The notes under the pieces were generated by a model that was not told the origin of the DNA, did no database searches, and saw only the letters and a program-made list of their open reading frames with translations. Shown in pieces: positions 1-8,957 of a stretch of DNA of 64,000 bases. Every line of letters begins with the position of its first letter. The first letter of the stretch is position 1. Position numbers and translations under genes: made by a program. Source of the DNA: Phycisphaeraceae bacterium (GTDB lineage: Bacteria > Planctomycetota > Phycisphaerae > Phycisphaerales > UBA1924); the NCBI GenBank assembly GCA_007693965.1, contig RECQ01000065.1, positions 1-64,000 on the forward strand, given 5' to 3'.

Positions 1-304
1 CGGACTCGGCGTCTCGAAGCAACACGCGGCCCATGCGCTGCGAATCGCCATCCAGAATCGGATCACGCTCGATCTGGAACAGATCGGCGATCGATTCGTG
101 CTGCACCCGAGGCACGGGGCTCGCCGCTGCGGCGTCCGGCGGTTGACTGCCGGAAGCATTCGCGGCGTTGTCGCCGCCGGATGACACGTGCGACAGGGAC
201 TGGCCCGTGATCAGACAGATGACGACGGCGCAGAGCAGCGCCAGGGATCCGAGGGTGATCCTCCCGGTCCGGGCCGCCTCACAACGCAGATGCGCATGCT
301 TCAT
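1..304 (-). CDS. Membrane-anchored or secreted protein of unknown function, truncated by the window edge
   Basis: The frame is open on the reverse strand from an ATG at 304 to the window edge, giving 101 codons without a stop. A GGAGG ribosome binding site lies about 8 bases before the ATG. Residues about 16-35 form a hydrophobic stretch (ITLGSLALLCAVVICLITG) after a basic N-terminus, so it is a signal peptide or a single N-terminal membrane anchor. It is followed by a low-complexity linker rich in Ala, Ser and Pro. The visible part after the linker (VQHESIADLFQIERDP) matches no family I recognise. The C-terminal part lies outside the window. The upstream region (305-538) is relatively AT-rich and probably holds its promoter. 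Confidence 0.6.
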   Translation of the reverse strand, partial: MKHAHLRCEAARTGRITLGSLALLCAVVICLITGQSLSHVSSGGDNAANASGSQPPDAAAASPVPRVQHESIADLFQIERDPILDGDSQRMGRVLLRDAES

Positions 305-538
305 TGTCGAGACCTCCACGAAGGCGCGCCCCCATGCGCGCTCATCTCACATCATAGAGTATGTATTCGCAGGTGGAGGACAACAAAATAATCGGGAGAA
401 TCATAAAATGATGGTATACGAAATCCGGATCGTTTCACTGGCGTCTCCGCAGCCGCATTCCGGTTTGGAATTTGGACCAAATCGCCAATTCACCAAAGCT
501 CGATAGTTTGGCGCTTAGGCCCTTTGGCTCTTTCTCCC

Positions 539-1657
539 TCACCACTTCAACCCGCTCGGCCCCGTGTATTCGCTCAGCGGGCGGATCAGCTTGTTGTTCT
601 CGTGCTGCTCGATGATGTGGGCGGCCCAGCCGGTGATGCGGGAGGCGACGAAGATGGGGGTGTACTGGGGCACGGGGATGCCCATGACGAAGTACGTCAT
701 GCCGCAGGGGAAATCGACATTGGCGTAGATCTTTTTCTCGTCCGCCATGATCTTCTGCACCTTCTCGCCGATCTCGAACCACTTGACAGCTTCCTTGCCC
801 TTCTTGTCGGCGTAGGCGCGGCCGAGGTTGTGGAGGATGGCGGCGCGGTGGTCGCCCTCTTTGTAGACGCGGTGGCCGAAGCCCATGATCTTGCGCTTGG
901 TGGCGAAGGCGTTCTTCATGAACGGCTCGACGTTGTCGACCGAGCCGACCTCCTGGATCATCTCCATGGCGGCCTCGTTGGCGCCGCCGTGGAGCGGGCC
1001 CTTGAGGGCGGCGATGGCGCCGGTGACGGCGCCGTGCATGTCGCTCAGCGTGCCGGCGATCACGCGTCCGGTGAAGGTCGAGGCGTTGAAATCGTGCTCG
1101 GCGTAGAGGATGAGGGAGACATCGATGATGTGGGCTTCTTCCTCGGTGGGTTTGGCGCCGCGCATCATGTAGAGCAGGTTGGCGGCGTGTCCGAGCGCCG
1201 GGTCGGGCTTCACGATGTCGCGCCCGTCGATCACGTTCTGCATGTGGCCGATGATGGTGGCGATCTGGGCGGTGAGGCGGATCGACTTGCGCAGCTCGGC
1301 CTCCTTCGAGTTGTCCTGGCAGTCGGGGTCGAAGTGGGCGAGGTAGCTGACGACGGTGCGCAGGGCGTCCATGGGGTGGACGGCGGGGGCCTTGGCGACC
1401 TTCTTCACCAGCTCGACGGCGTGGTCGGGCAGGGCGCGGGCCTCGATCATCTGCTTCTTGAACTTCTCGAGCTCGGCCCCGGAGGGCTTGTCGCCAATCA
1501 GCAGCAGGTAGGCGACCTCCTCGAAGGTGGCGTTTTCGGCGAGATCGTGGATCTCGTAGCCGCGGTAGTAGAGGCCGCCCTGTTCGACGGAGCAGACGGC
1601 GCTCTGGCCGGCGATGATTCCGGCGAGTCCTTCAGATTTCGTTGCCTGGGCGCTCAC
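539..1657 (-). CDS. gltA: Citrate synthase (short, type II form)
   Basis: Condenses oxaloacetate and acetyl-CoA to citrate, the first step of the TCA cycle, in the cytoplasm. The 372-residue product has the length of the short dimeric citrate synthases. The catalytic triad is visible: His223 in PLHGGANEAA, His262 in GFGHRVYK and Asp315 in ANVDFPCGM. The motif HDFNASTFTGRV near residues 188-199 is also typical. The start chosen is a GTG preceded by AAAGGAACGACCT. The reading frame extends much further upstream, but that extension is Arg/Pro-rich and not citrate synthase-like. 2-methylcitrate synthase belongs to the same family and cannot be excluded by motifs alone; no prp genes are nearby. 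It is transcribed divergently from the gene at 1999. Confidence 0.93.
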   Translation of the reverse strand: MSAQATKSEGLAGIIAGQSAVCSVEQGGLYYRGYEIHDLAENATFEEVAYLLLIGDKPSGAELEKFKKQMIEARALPDHAVELVKKVAKAPAVHPMDALRTVVSYLAHFDPDCQDNSKEAELRKSIRLTAQIATIIGHMQNVIDGRDIVKPDPALGHAANLLYMMRGAKPTEEEAHIIDVSLILYAEHDFNASTFTGRVIAGTLSDMHGAVTGAIAALKGPLHGGANEAAMEMIQEVGSVDNVEPFMKNAFATKRKIMGFGHRVYKEGDHRAAILHNLGRAYADKKGKEAVKWFEIGEKVQKIMADEKKIYANVDFPCGMTYFVMGIPVPQYTPIFVASRITGWAAHIIEQHENNKLIRPLSEYTGPSGLKW

Positions 1658-1998
1658 AGGTCGTTCCTTTCGCGATGCGTGGCTCGTTGCGGGGGCGTCC
1701 GGACCGGTGGGGTCCGGAGCGCCGGCGGCGCCGGGAGGGCCCGGCCGCGGTTTTCCTACTGTACCGGCGTCGGGGGCGGTCGGAAAGATGGCTCCGGCGC
1801 GCGGACGACGCCGGCGCCAGTAGAATCGATCGTGTCGCGTGCGGATCGCGCGGCGAGACGGCGGGCGTGGAATCCCTCGCCGGCGATTCGGGCTCCGTGG
1901 AGGCGTGACGATCACGGCCGCCACGGGGCGTCGAAAGCCCGGAAGAAGCGGCTGGATTCGGCGTCCGTGTACAAGTTCGTTTGCAAGGAGACGCGGCC
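1658..1998. other. Divergent intergenic region between citrate synthase and the gene at 1999
   Basis: A GC-rich 341-bp stretch between two divergently transcribed genes. It must hold promoters for both. I see no convincing sigma-70 type hexamers, RNA gene or repeat in it. Long open frames crossing it are artefacts of the high GC content. Confidence 0.5.
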
Positions 1999-2730
1999 AT
2001 GGCGACAGGTGATCAGCACACACAGACCAGCGACGATGTCAGGCTCTACGACGACGAGGGCGAGCTGCTGATGTCCTCCGACCAGGCCGCGGACCGCGTC
2101 ACGCTGCTGCCTCCCGCCTATTCACGCACCGACCCCAAGGAGCGCATCCGCATCCTCTGGGGACAGGACATGCTCAGCGACCTGCTCAGCGGGCGATACC
2201 GCGTGATGGTCTGCGGCGTGAACGACGAGGACAACAGCCACGGCATCATCGCGCAGATCGTGGATATGACGACGACCAGCCAATGGACGGCCAAGTCTGC
2301 GACCTCGTACGCGAAGATGTTCCACGAGGCGATCTCGATCCACGCCGCGGAGGACCGCGAGCCCTACATCCTGAAATACGACCTGGACAGCATGCTAATC
2401 CTGGCGATCCTGCGCCCCAAGGGGCGCGACCATTTCACGATTGAAGATCTGAAGCGAGGGTTCCAGACGGTGACGAAGATGCTGCGAAACCGCGAGGAGC
2501 GCCAGCCGGTGGCGAGCGTCTCGTTTCTGGGGGCGCGGTCGAACCGGTTGATCGATCCGGCGACGGGACAGGAGCCGAGCTTCGAGACGGTCCTGCGGAC
2601 GATGTACGAGGCAGGGTACCGAGGCGACATCTATCCCAGCCCGCCCATGTGGCGCTACGGGCATGTGGGCGTCTTCCCAAGCTTCCCGTTCCCCGAGGGG
2701 TTGGACACGATGCGGGCGGGCGGGTTTTAG
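1999..2730 (+). CDS. Conserved-looking soluble protein of unknown function
   Basis: A 243-residue protein without signal peptide or membrane segments. AAGGAG lies 9 bases before the chosen ATG, which favours this start over an in-frame ATG 18 bases upstream. The composition is that of a normal globular protein: charged helices such as FTIEDLKRGFQTVTKMLRN near the middle and an aromatic, proline-rich C-terminus (YPSPPMWRYGHVGVFPSFPF). I do not recognise the family. It is divergent from citrate synthase and followed 110 bases later by the DinB-like gene, so it may be a single-gene unit. No function is assigned. Confidence 0.75.
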   Translation: MATGDQHTQTSDDVRLYDDEGELLMSSDQAADRVTLLPPAYSRTDPKERIRILWGQDMLSDLLSGRYRVMVCGVNDEDNSHGIIAQIVDMTTTSQWTAKSATSYAKMFHEAISIHAAEDREPYILKYDLDSMLILAILRPKGRDHFTIEDLKRGFQTVTKMLRNREERQPVASVSFLGARSNRLIDPATGQEPSFETVLRTMYEAGYRGDIYPSPPMWRYGHVGVFPSFPFPEGLDTMRAGGF

Positions 2731-2839
2731 AGCGGCGCTGGAGAATTGAATACGGGATTCAGGAAGCGGGTGTCGTCCGGGCGGGAGCGTTGCGCCTCGC
2801 CGCGCTCGAAGCCGCGGATCCGACGCGAAGGTGGCCGGG

Positions 2840-3361
2840 ATGAACGCTGAGGGGCTGATCGGACGGTTGGAGCGGTTTCCCGAGGCGATGTGCGCCGCCG
2901 CCGCCGTTGTTTCGGCTGAGGATGCGAAGTGGAAGCCCGATGACGGCGCCTGGTCGATCCTCGAGATCGTCCGCCATCTCGGCGATGAGGAGGTCGAGGA
3001 CTTCCGGGCCCGGCTGCAATCGACGCTGCGCGATCCGGCGGCGCCGTGGACGCCCATCGACCCCGAGGGGGCCGCGAGGGAACGGCGGTACAACGACGGG
3101 GACCTGGGCGAGGCGCTGTCGCGTTTCGAACGCGAGCGCGCCGACTCGGTCGCGTGGCTGCGCTCACTTGGAGATGGTGTGGACTGGAGCGTCGCGCACG
3201 AGCACCCGAAGCTCGGCCCGATCACGGCGGCGTCGCTGCTGGCGTCGTGGGCGGCGCACGATGCGCTGCACCTGCGCCAGATCGCCAGGAGGATGTTCGA
3301 GCTGGCGCAGCGCGACGGGGGCGGGGCTTCGACGCTGTACGCGGGGAAGTGGGGGGCGTAG
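2840..3361 (+). CDS. DinB/YfiT-like four-helix-bundle protein
   Basis: A 173-residue protein resembling the DinB superfamily, metal-binding four-helix bundles that include thiol-dependent transferases and damage-inducible proteins. The typical family pattern is visible: WSILEIVRHLGDEEVEDF in the second helix, with the first metal-ligand histidine, and HDALHLRQIARRM in the last helix, with two further histidines. Substrate and thiol are unknown. AAGGTGG precedes the chosen ATG; an in-frame GTG 9 bases upstream is an alternative start. The gene appears monocistronic. The 200 bases downstream carry no feature I can name. Confidence 0.75.
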   Translation: MNAEGLIGRLERFPEAMCAAAAVVSAEDAKWKPDDGAWSILEIVRHLGDEEVEDFRARLQSTLRDPAAPWTPIDPEGAARERRYNDGDLGEALSRFERERADSVAWLRSLGDGVDWSVAHEHPKLGPITAASLLASWAAHDALHLRQIARRMFELAQRDGGGASTLYAGKWGA

Positions 3362-3563
3362 GGCGAGAGGCGCAGGAAATGAAGAATCAGTGAAGAACCA
3401 GGGCTGCGGCTCCGCCGCGATGCGAATCCGGCTTCAGGCGGCGGGAAAATGGTGGTATCGCAGTCGATGTCTTGTTAGTCTTCTAGATGTTATATCCGCT
3501 GGCCAGGTCCGCCCTGTCGGACTTTCGGTCAGTTTTACTGATACAACATAAGGAACAACTGAT

Positions 3564-5996
3564 ATGAATTCGACGCATGCGCCGGTTGGGCAGATGGGAG
3601 TCCAGGCAGGTCGTCGACTCGGCGCCCTCAGGTCGGGAGTCGCCGTGTCTGCCGCGGCGATCATCGGACTGTGCGCATCGGCGCAGGGCGCTCCGACGAT
3701 CGAAGACCTCGGCATCCTGCCGAGCGGGACGTTCTCCGCCGCCCTGGACGCCAGCGCCGACGGCTCGATTGCCGTGGGGGTTGCAGACATGGACAATATC
3801 GGGGGATTTATACAGCGGGCCGTCCGGTGGTCCGGGGGCATACAGAACCTTGGAATCATCTCCGGGTCGGACTTTTCCGGCTTTTCCAACGCACGCTCGA
3901 TCAGCAGCGACGGCGGAGTCATCGTCGGCGAGAGCAGCGTGCTGGGCGGCGGACTCTTCGCCTTCCGCTGGACGCCGGGAGGCGGCATGCAGAGCCTGGG
4001 CGCAATGCCGGGCGGGGTGGGTTCCTTTGCGACATCCGTCAGTTTCAACGCCGGATGGATTGTGGGATACGACTGGATGCTGGATCCGGACGACGGGTCC
4101 CAACTGGCTCGGGCATTCCTCTGGACGGAGACAAACGGCATGGAAGCGCTGGACCCCCTTCCTGGGACCACGAACACGTTGGCCCAGGGTGTGAGCGACT
4201 TCGGCACGCGCGTCGTGGGCTTCGGTTTCAACTCGGATCCCGCTGTGGATAGCCGGGCTTTCGTCTGGTCCAGCGCCACGGCGATGCAGGACATCGGCGA
4301 CGGTCGGGCGATCGCGACGAACAGCAACGGGTTCCTTGTTGCGGGGCGATCCCAGGACGGGCGCATGTTCCTCTGGAATTCGCTCGCGGGCAGGGAGGAC
4401 ATCGGTCTGGTCCCCGGATCGGTTCAGACAACCCCGGCGCGGATGAGTCGGGACGGCGCACAGGTGGTCGGGTTCGCGTCATTTCTCGACGGAGATCCAC
4501 ACGCTTTTCTCTGGTCGCGCTGCCGCGGCCTTCTGGACCTCAACACCTATCTGCCCACGCTCGGGCTCGACCTGACCGGCTGGCATCTTTCGCGCGCCGG
4601 CTCGGTGAGCGACGACGGCTCGACGATCACCGGCTGGGGCCTTCTGAACGGCCAGGCGCGCGCGTGGAGGGTGACCGGTATACCGCCCCTGGAGTCGCCG
4701 ATCTCTCTGCTGCCTCCTCCGGGCGCTCCGGAATCGTCGGCTTTCGCCGTCAGCGCCGATGGTGATGTCGTCGTCGGCTCGGCGGGGACCGGGATCAACT
4801 TCACTTCACAGTCCGGGATCGGAACCTCAACCGCGATGCTCTGGTCGGCGTCCGATGGGTCGGCGCAGGAGCTTGGCGCGCTCCCGAGCGGTTTCTTCCC
4901 GCCCAATGCGACCGCCTTCGATCTGAACATCGATGGGAGTGCGGTTGTCGGAAGGAGCAGGGCCGCGGCCGATCTTCGCGCGTTCCTGTGGGAAGATGGA
5001 ACTATGATAGACTTGGGACTTCTCCCGGGAGTTACAACCGGCTTCTCCACAGCGCAAGGCATCGACGACAATGCGACGGTGGTGGCGGGCTTCGGCACGG
5101 GGCCGCTGGGAGGTCGGCGCGCGTTCCGGTGGACCAGCGCAGGGGGGATGGAGGATCTCGGTCTGCTCCCCGGCGCCACGACGCAATGGTCTCAGGCGTG
5201 GGGCATCAGCGGCGACGGATCGGTCATCGTCGGCGACAGCCACTCCGCCGACGGCTTCCGCGCCTTCCGCTGGACGAGCGCCGGAGGCATGCAGAGCCTG
5301 GGCGTTCTGCCCGGCGGCGCCTGGTCCGAGGCGTGGGCGGCCAGCGGCGACGGCTCGGTCATCGTCGGCGTGAGCGACTCCGCCGACGGCTTCCGCACCT
5401 TCCGCTGGACGAGCGACGTAGGCATGCAGAGCCTGGGAGCGTCAGGGTTCGTGCCTTTCGATGTGAATGGAGATGGAACGGTGATCGTGGGGGGCGGCGC
5501 CCGCCTCTGGTCCGCGGCGACGGGCGTCGTCAACCTCGACGACTGGCTGCCGCTTCTGGGCGTCGATCTGTCCTGCTGGCGGCTTATAAACGCCTATGGC
5601 GTCAGCGCCGACGGCTCGACGATCGTGGGGACCGGGCGCTTCGACGGCAGAGAACAGGCATGGCGCGTCAGCGGCCTGCCGGCGCTTTCCTCGGCATCGG
5701 ATCTGAACGGAGACGGAGCGGTCGGGAGCGCGGATCTTGCAATTCTGCTCGGCTCATGGGGGCCGTGCCCACCGACGCCGCAGCCCTGTCCGGCCGACCT
5801 CTCCGGGAGCGGATCGGTGGGCAGCGCCGATCTGGCAATCCTGCTGGGCGAGTGGGGGCCGGTGTTCCAGTTGCCGCGGTCGATGTCGGGATCATCGGCG
5901 AGCATGAGCGCTCCGGTCTTCGAAGTGTATGGAGAGCTGGAAGGCATGTCGGCGCGGAGATTGTTCGAGATCGACGAGCGCGATCCTGTTCGGTGA
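3564..5996 (+). CDS. Secreted HAF-repeat protein with C-terminal dockerin-like calcium repeats
   Basis: An 810-residue extracellular protein. The N-terminus carries a basic region and a hydrophobic core ending near ASAQGAP (about residue 43), a likely signal peptide. The body is two sets of HAF repeats, each unit running like AFRWTSAGGMQSLG followed by SxDGSVIVGxS; this family is often annotated 'extracellular repeat protein, HAF family'. Each set ends in a similar module containing DLNTYLPTLGLDL or NLDDWLPLLGVDL, so the protein is internally duplicated. Residues about 710-765 hold two dockerin-like loops, [20 protein letters not shown] and a second degenerate copy ([16 protein letters not shown]). 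These are probably a calcium-dependent cell-surface or complex-docking module. AAGGAAC precedes the ATG. Function beyond a surface-exposed repeat protein is not known. Confidence 0.85.
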   Translation: MNSTHAPVGQMGVQAGRRLGALRSGVAVSAAAIIGLCASAQGAPTIEDLGILPSGTFSAALDASADGSIAVGVADMDNIGGFIQRAVRWSGGIQNLGIISGSDFSGFSNARSISSDGGVIVGESSVLGGGLFAFRWTPGGGMQSLGAMPGGVGSFATSVSFNAGWIVGYDWMLDPDDGSQLARAFLWTETNGMEALDPLPGTTNTLAQGVSDFGTRVVGFGFNSDPAVDSRAFVWSSATAMQDIGDGRAIATNSNGFLVAGRSQDGRMFLWNSLAGREDIGLVPGSVQTTPARMSRDGAQVVGFASFLDGDPHAFLWSRCRGLLDLNTYLPTLGLDLTGWHLSRAGSVSDDGSTITGWGLLNGQARAWRVTGIPPLESPISLLPPPGAPESSAFAVSADGDVVVGSAGTGINFTSQSGIGTSTAMLWSASDGSAQELGALPSGFFPPNATAFDLNIDGSAVVGRSRAAADLRAFLWEDGTMIDLGLLPGVTTGFSTAQGIDDNATVVAGFGTGPLGGRRAFRWTSAGGMEDLGLLPGATTQWSQAWGISGDGSVIVGDSHSADGFRAFRWTSAGGMQSLGVLPGGAWSEAWAASGDGSVIVGVSDSADGFRTFRWTSDVGMQSLGASGFVPFDVNGDGTVIVGGGARLWSAATGVVNLDDWLPLLGVDLSCWRLINAYGVSADGSTIVGTGRFDGREQAWRVSGLPALSSASDLNGDGAVGSADLAILLGSWGPCPPTPQPCPADLSGSGSVGSADLAILLGEWGPVFQLPRSMSGSSASMSAPVFEVYGELEGMSARRLFEIDERDPVR

Positions 5997-6258
5997 TGAG
6001 AGTCGGACGTCGGCGCTGATTCCGGCCGGGAGAGCGAATCCGAATCGCGGCGTTCCGTGCTCCTGGGTCGCAGATGTGTCTGCCCGATGTGCGGCGAGGG
6101 CCGGTACCATGCTGTTGTTGCGCGCCGGGCGGCCGCAGGAGGTCCGATCGGATGAACACCGACGCGATGATTGACCGCATGGCGCGCACGCCTGTTGCGC
6201 TCACTGCGCCGCCGGCTGTATGGGCGCCGACATGGTGCGCCGGGGAGTGGGGGGCGTG

Positions 6259-7149
6259 ATGACGGAGCGGCAGGCGACGTTCGGATACTACTCGAGTCTC
6301 GTGATGCTGGGCGTCGGCGCTGCGTTGCTTATTGTCGGCGCAATTGTTGGTATTGATGTGGGATGGGTCGGACTGGATTCGCTGGGGTGGAGCCTAATGT
6401 ATGGCGGGCTTTGCATCGCAATCTCAGCGTGGCTGCTCATGTCAGTGCGGTTGCGAGTGGTGGGGTGGTGTGTATTTGCGGCCGGCGTCGCGCCATTGGC
6501 GATCATGTCGTTGAGCGCTGCGGCCGATCTCGCCCCGACGACTTTCGTTGTTTCAGAGACTGTTGAGATGATAGTGAGGTTGGTCAGCTCGGCGGTGGCT
6601 CTCGGCGGAATCATCCTGCTTCTACCCGTGATTGGGACGAGAGACCGGATGATCGCGTGGATCGCGGCGCTGCTCCTGATCTTTGCGACCGTTCTCAATT
6701 TTTATGGCTGGGCGAATATTGGGGATCTGCGCCTGTACAGCTTGAGCGTGAGCGCTGCTCTTGACTGCGTTGTGGGCCTCTGCCTGCTCTGGCTCGCCGG
6801 AACGATGTTCAAGCTGGCGAAGCACCGGACGCACGACGGGGAGAGTTCGCTGCCGCAGCGACTGCATATCGACATCGCCTGCCCGCGCTGCGGCGAGCGG
6901 CACGGTCTGACGCCCGGTGAGACCGCGTGCCCAGGATGCAAGCTGCGATTCCGACTCGAACTCGAGGAGCAGCGGTGCGCCTGCGGCTACCTGCTGATCG
7001 GGCTGGCCGCCGAAACGTGCCCTGAGTGCGGCAAGGAGATTCCGGAATCGCTGCGCTGGCGCCGCGGTGAGGGAGAGAGCGAGAGCGCCGGGGCGAGCCC
7101 GGAATCATCGCGTGTCAGTCCGCATACGACGCGAGACGACCACGCGTAA
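6259..7149 (+). CDS. Integral membrane protein with C-terminal double zinc ribbon
   Basis: A 296-residue protein with about six hydrophobic segments in the first 200 residues, followed by a cytosolic tail with two cysteine-pair sites: CPRCGERH...CPGCKLRF and CACGYLLIGL...CPECGKEI. The second resembles the CGYxLxGL/CPECG zinc ribbon common in planctomycete membrane proteins. Function is unknown. The chosen ATG follows GGGGAGTGGGGGGCGTG; an in-frame ATG 39 bases upstream would add a short non-hydrophobic extension. Its last 35 bases overlap the 3' end of the convergent methyltransferase gene. Confidence 0.7.
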   Translation: MTERQATFGYYSSLVMLGVGAALLIVGAIVGIDVGWVGLDSLGWSLMYGGLCIAISAWLLMSVRLRVVGWCVFAAGVAPLAIMSLSAAADLAPTTFVVSETVEMIVRLVSSAVALGGIILLLPVIGTRDRMIAWIAALLLIFATVLNFYGWANIGDLRLYSLSVSAALDCVVGLCLLWLAGTMFKLAKHRTHDGESSLPQRLHIDIACPRCGERHGLTPGETACPGCKLRFRLELEEQRCACGYLLIGLAAETCPECGKEIPESLRWRRGEGESESAGASPESSRVSPHTTRDDHA

Positions 7150-7900
7150 TCTCCACCGCCTCCCGCGACACATCGGCGCCGATCGCCCCGCGCCCAAGCT
7201 TCGCCGCGGCGACGAGCGTCGTGCCGGAGCCGCAGCACGGATCGAAGACGACGCCGCCCGGCGGGCAGCAGGCGCCGACGAGGAGTTCGAGCAGGGCCAG
7301 CGGCTTCTGCGTGGGCCAGCCGACGCGCTCGGTCGCCATGTTGTTGATCGAGGGGATGTCGAGGACATCCGTCGCCTTCTTCATCTCGCCCGCCATGCGC
7401 CGGCTGGTGGCGGGGACCATCGGGGGCTCGAACCAGTAGCGCTCAGGGTCGAGGCAGTAGAAGAGGATGTCGTCGTGTTTGCGTGCGAATCGCCGCGGCG
7501 AGGAGCCGCCGAGGCCGTACGCCCAGATCAGGTGGTTGACGAAGCGCTCGGCGCCGAGCAGGTCATCGAGCAGGAGGCGGACGTGGTGGCTGGTGCGCCA
7601 GTCGACGTGCAGGAGGAGGGCGCCGGTGGGTTTAAGAAGGAGGGGGATGGTCGCTTCAAGGCGCTCGCGGAGCCACGCGATGTAGCCGGCGGCGTCGGGC
7701 CAGCGGTCGGCGAAGGCGCCGGCGCGGTCGGTCTTCGACGCCCCCGTGTTGAAGGGCGGATCGGCGTAGACCAGGTCGATGGAGGCGGGCTCGAGGGCGC
7801 GGGCGGCGTCGAGCCAGTCGGCGCAGGCGAGGCGGATCGCGGGGGCGTCGGGGATGGGGCTCGTCCACTCAACTGCGTGATGCGTCTGAGCGATGGTCAC
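7115..7900 (-). CDS. Site-specific DNA methyltransferase (beta-class N4/N6 type)
   Basis: Transfers a methyl group from S-adenosylmethionine to an exocyclic amino group of adenine or cytosine in DNA. The catalytic motif DPPFNTG is at residues 47-53 and the SAM-binding motif FDPCCGSGTT at 219-228. This catalytic-first order is that of beta-class enzymes. The product is about 261 residues, compact, with a short target-recognition region. It resembles the enzyme encoded at 8958 (shared patterns such as ERFxNxxIWAYxxGG and GxPTQKPLxxL), so the two are probably paralogues. The start is a GTG; no strong ribosome binding site is seen, and a longer Arg/Pro-rich N-terminus is formally possible. No restriction endonuclease is adjacent, so it is probably an orphan or housekeeping methylase. 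The 3' end overlaps the convergent gene. Confidence 0.85.
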   Translation of the reverse strand: MTIAQTHHAVEWTSPIPDAPAIRLACADWLDAARALEPASIDLVYADPPFNTGASKTDRAGAFADRWPDAAGYIAWLRERLEATIPLLLKPTGALLLHVDWRTSHHVRLLLDDLLGAERFVNHLIWAYGLGGSSPRRFARKHDDILFYCLDPERYWFEPPMVPATSRRMAGEMKKATDVLDIPSINNMATERVGWPTQKPLALLELLVGACCPPGGVVFDPCCGSGTTLVAAAKLGRGAIGADVSREAVEITRGRLASYAD

Positions 7901-7961
7901 AGGGGCAGGATACGGCGGGCGGGAGTCGGCCGACAGCGGCGGGCGATCATTCCACGATCTT

Positions 7962-8001
7962 CTCACCCGCTCACCCACTCACCCACTCACCCACTCACCC
8001 C
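7962..8001. repeat. Octamer tandem repeat, about five units of CTCACCCR
   Basis: Five consecutive 8-bp units (one CTCACCCG, three CTCACCCA, one CTCACCCC) upstream of the methyltransferase start codon, between divergently oriented genes. The same octamer family recurs as seven units at 43778. There are no spacers, so this is not a CRISPR array. Confidence 0.8.
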
Positions 8002-8041
8002 CCCCGGCGCCGCCGGCCGGGATCTTCTACACTCCGCCCCC

Positions 8042-8923
8042 ATGTCAACAGCCACCAAGAACAAGAAAAAGAAGGGCAAGAAGAAGCCCTCGGACAAGAA
8101 GCCCGGCGCCAAGCGCAAGGGCGGCAAGCTGGCGCCTATGGCGGAGCGTGCCGATCGGCACAAGCTCTACCAGGAGGCCGTCCAGAACGTCGAGGAAGAG
8201 ATCGACTTCGTGGATGAGCGCTTCGAGGCGATGCGAGGCCGCAAGGCCGAGTCGCTCCGCGAGGATTTCTGCGGCACGGCCAACACGGCGTGCGAGTGGG
8301 TCCGGCGGCGCACGACCAACCGAGCCATCGGCGTCGATCTTGACAACGATGTGCTCCAGTGGGGGCGCGAGAACAACATCGGCAAGCTCGACGAGGAAGC
8401 GAAGAGCCGGGTCAACCTGCTGAATGAAGACGTCCTCACCGTGCGCACCGAGCCCGTCGATGTGCTGCTGGCGATGAACTTCAGCTACTGGCTCTTCCAG
8501 GAGCGCACCACGCTGCTCAACTATTTCAAGTCCGTCCGGGCCGCGTTGAAGGACGACGGCGTCTTCTTCTGCGACGCCTACGGCGGCTGGGACGCCCACC
8601 GCACCATCACCGAGGCCCGCGACTGCGAGCGCTTCGAGTATGTATGGGATCAGGACGAGTTCGACCCCATCACGCACCGCATGAAGTGCTTCATCCACTT
8701 CAAGTTCCCCGACGGCTCGAAGATGAAGAAGGCCTTCAGCTACGAGTGGCGCCTGTGGAGTCTGCCCGAGCTGCGCGAGCTGCTCGCCGAGGCCGGCTTC
8801 AGCAAGGTGACGATCTACTGGGAAGGCGCCGATGAGGACGGCGACGGCAACGGCGAGTTCGAGCCCGTCACCGAGGCCGAGAGCGATCCGGGCTGGATCT
8901 GCTACCTCGTCGCCGAGAAGTGA
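8042..8923 (+). CDS. Class I SAM-dependent methyltransferase
   Basis: A 293-residue protein with a very lysine-rich N-terminal tail (about 30 residues, NKKKKGKKKPSDKK), then a Rossmann-type methyltransferase domain. The SAM region reads LREDFCGTANTACEWVRR, followed by AIGVDLDNDVLQWG (acidic residue binding the ribose) and VDVLLAMNFSYWLF. The product after the domain has a conserved-looking YEWRLWSLPELRELLAEAGF segment typical of small-molecule methyltransferases. The substrate is not known. The basic tail suggests nucleic acid or membrane contact, by inference only. It lies between two DNA methyltransferase genes, divergent from the first and co-directional with the second (34-base gap). Confidence 0.8.
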   Translation: MSTATKNKKKKGKKKPSDKKPGAKRKGGKLAPMAERADRHKLYQEAVQNVEEEIDFVDERFEAMRGRKAESLREDFCGTANTACEWVRRRTTNRAIGVDLDNDVLQWGRENNIGKLDEEAKSRVNLLNEDVLTVRTEPVDVLLAMNFSYWLFQERTTLLNYFKSVRAALKDDGVFFCDAYGGWDAHRTITEARDCERFEYVWDQDEFDPITHRMKCFIHFKFPDGSKMKKAFSYEWRLWSLPELRELLAEAGFSKVTIYWEGADEDGDGNGEFEPVTEAESDPGWICYLVAEK

Positions 8924-8957
8924 TCGCGCCGGGTCATTCAAGTGAGGGAGTCGCGCC

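Noticed and set aside
524-2071. A 515-codon open frame on the forward strand opposite citrate synthase
   Set aside because: The reverse strand encodes citrate synthase with full catalytic motifs; the forward frame is Gly/Val/Asp-rich without any motif and arises from high GC content at codon position 3.
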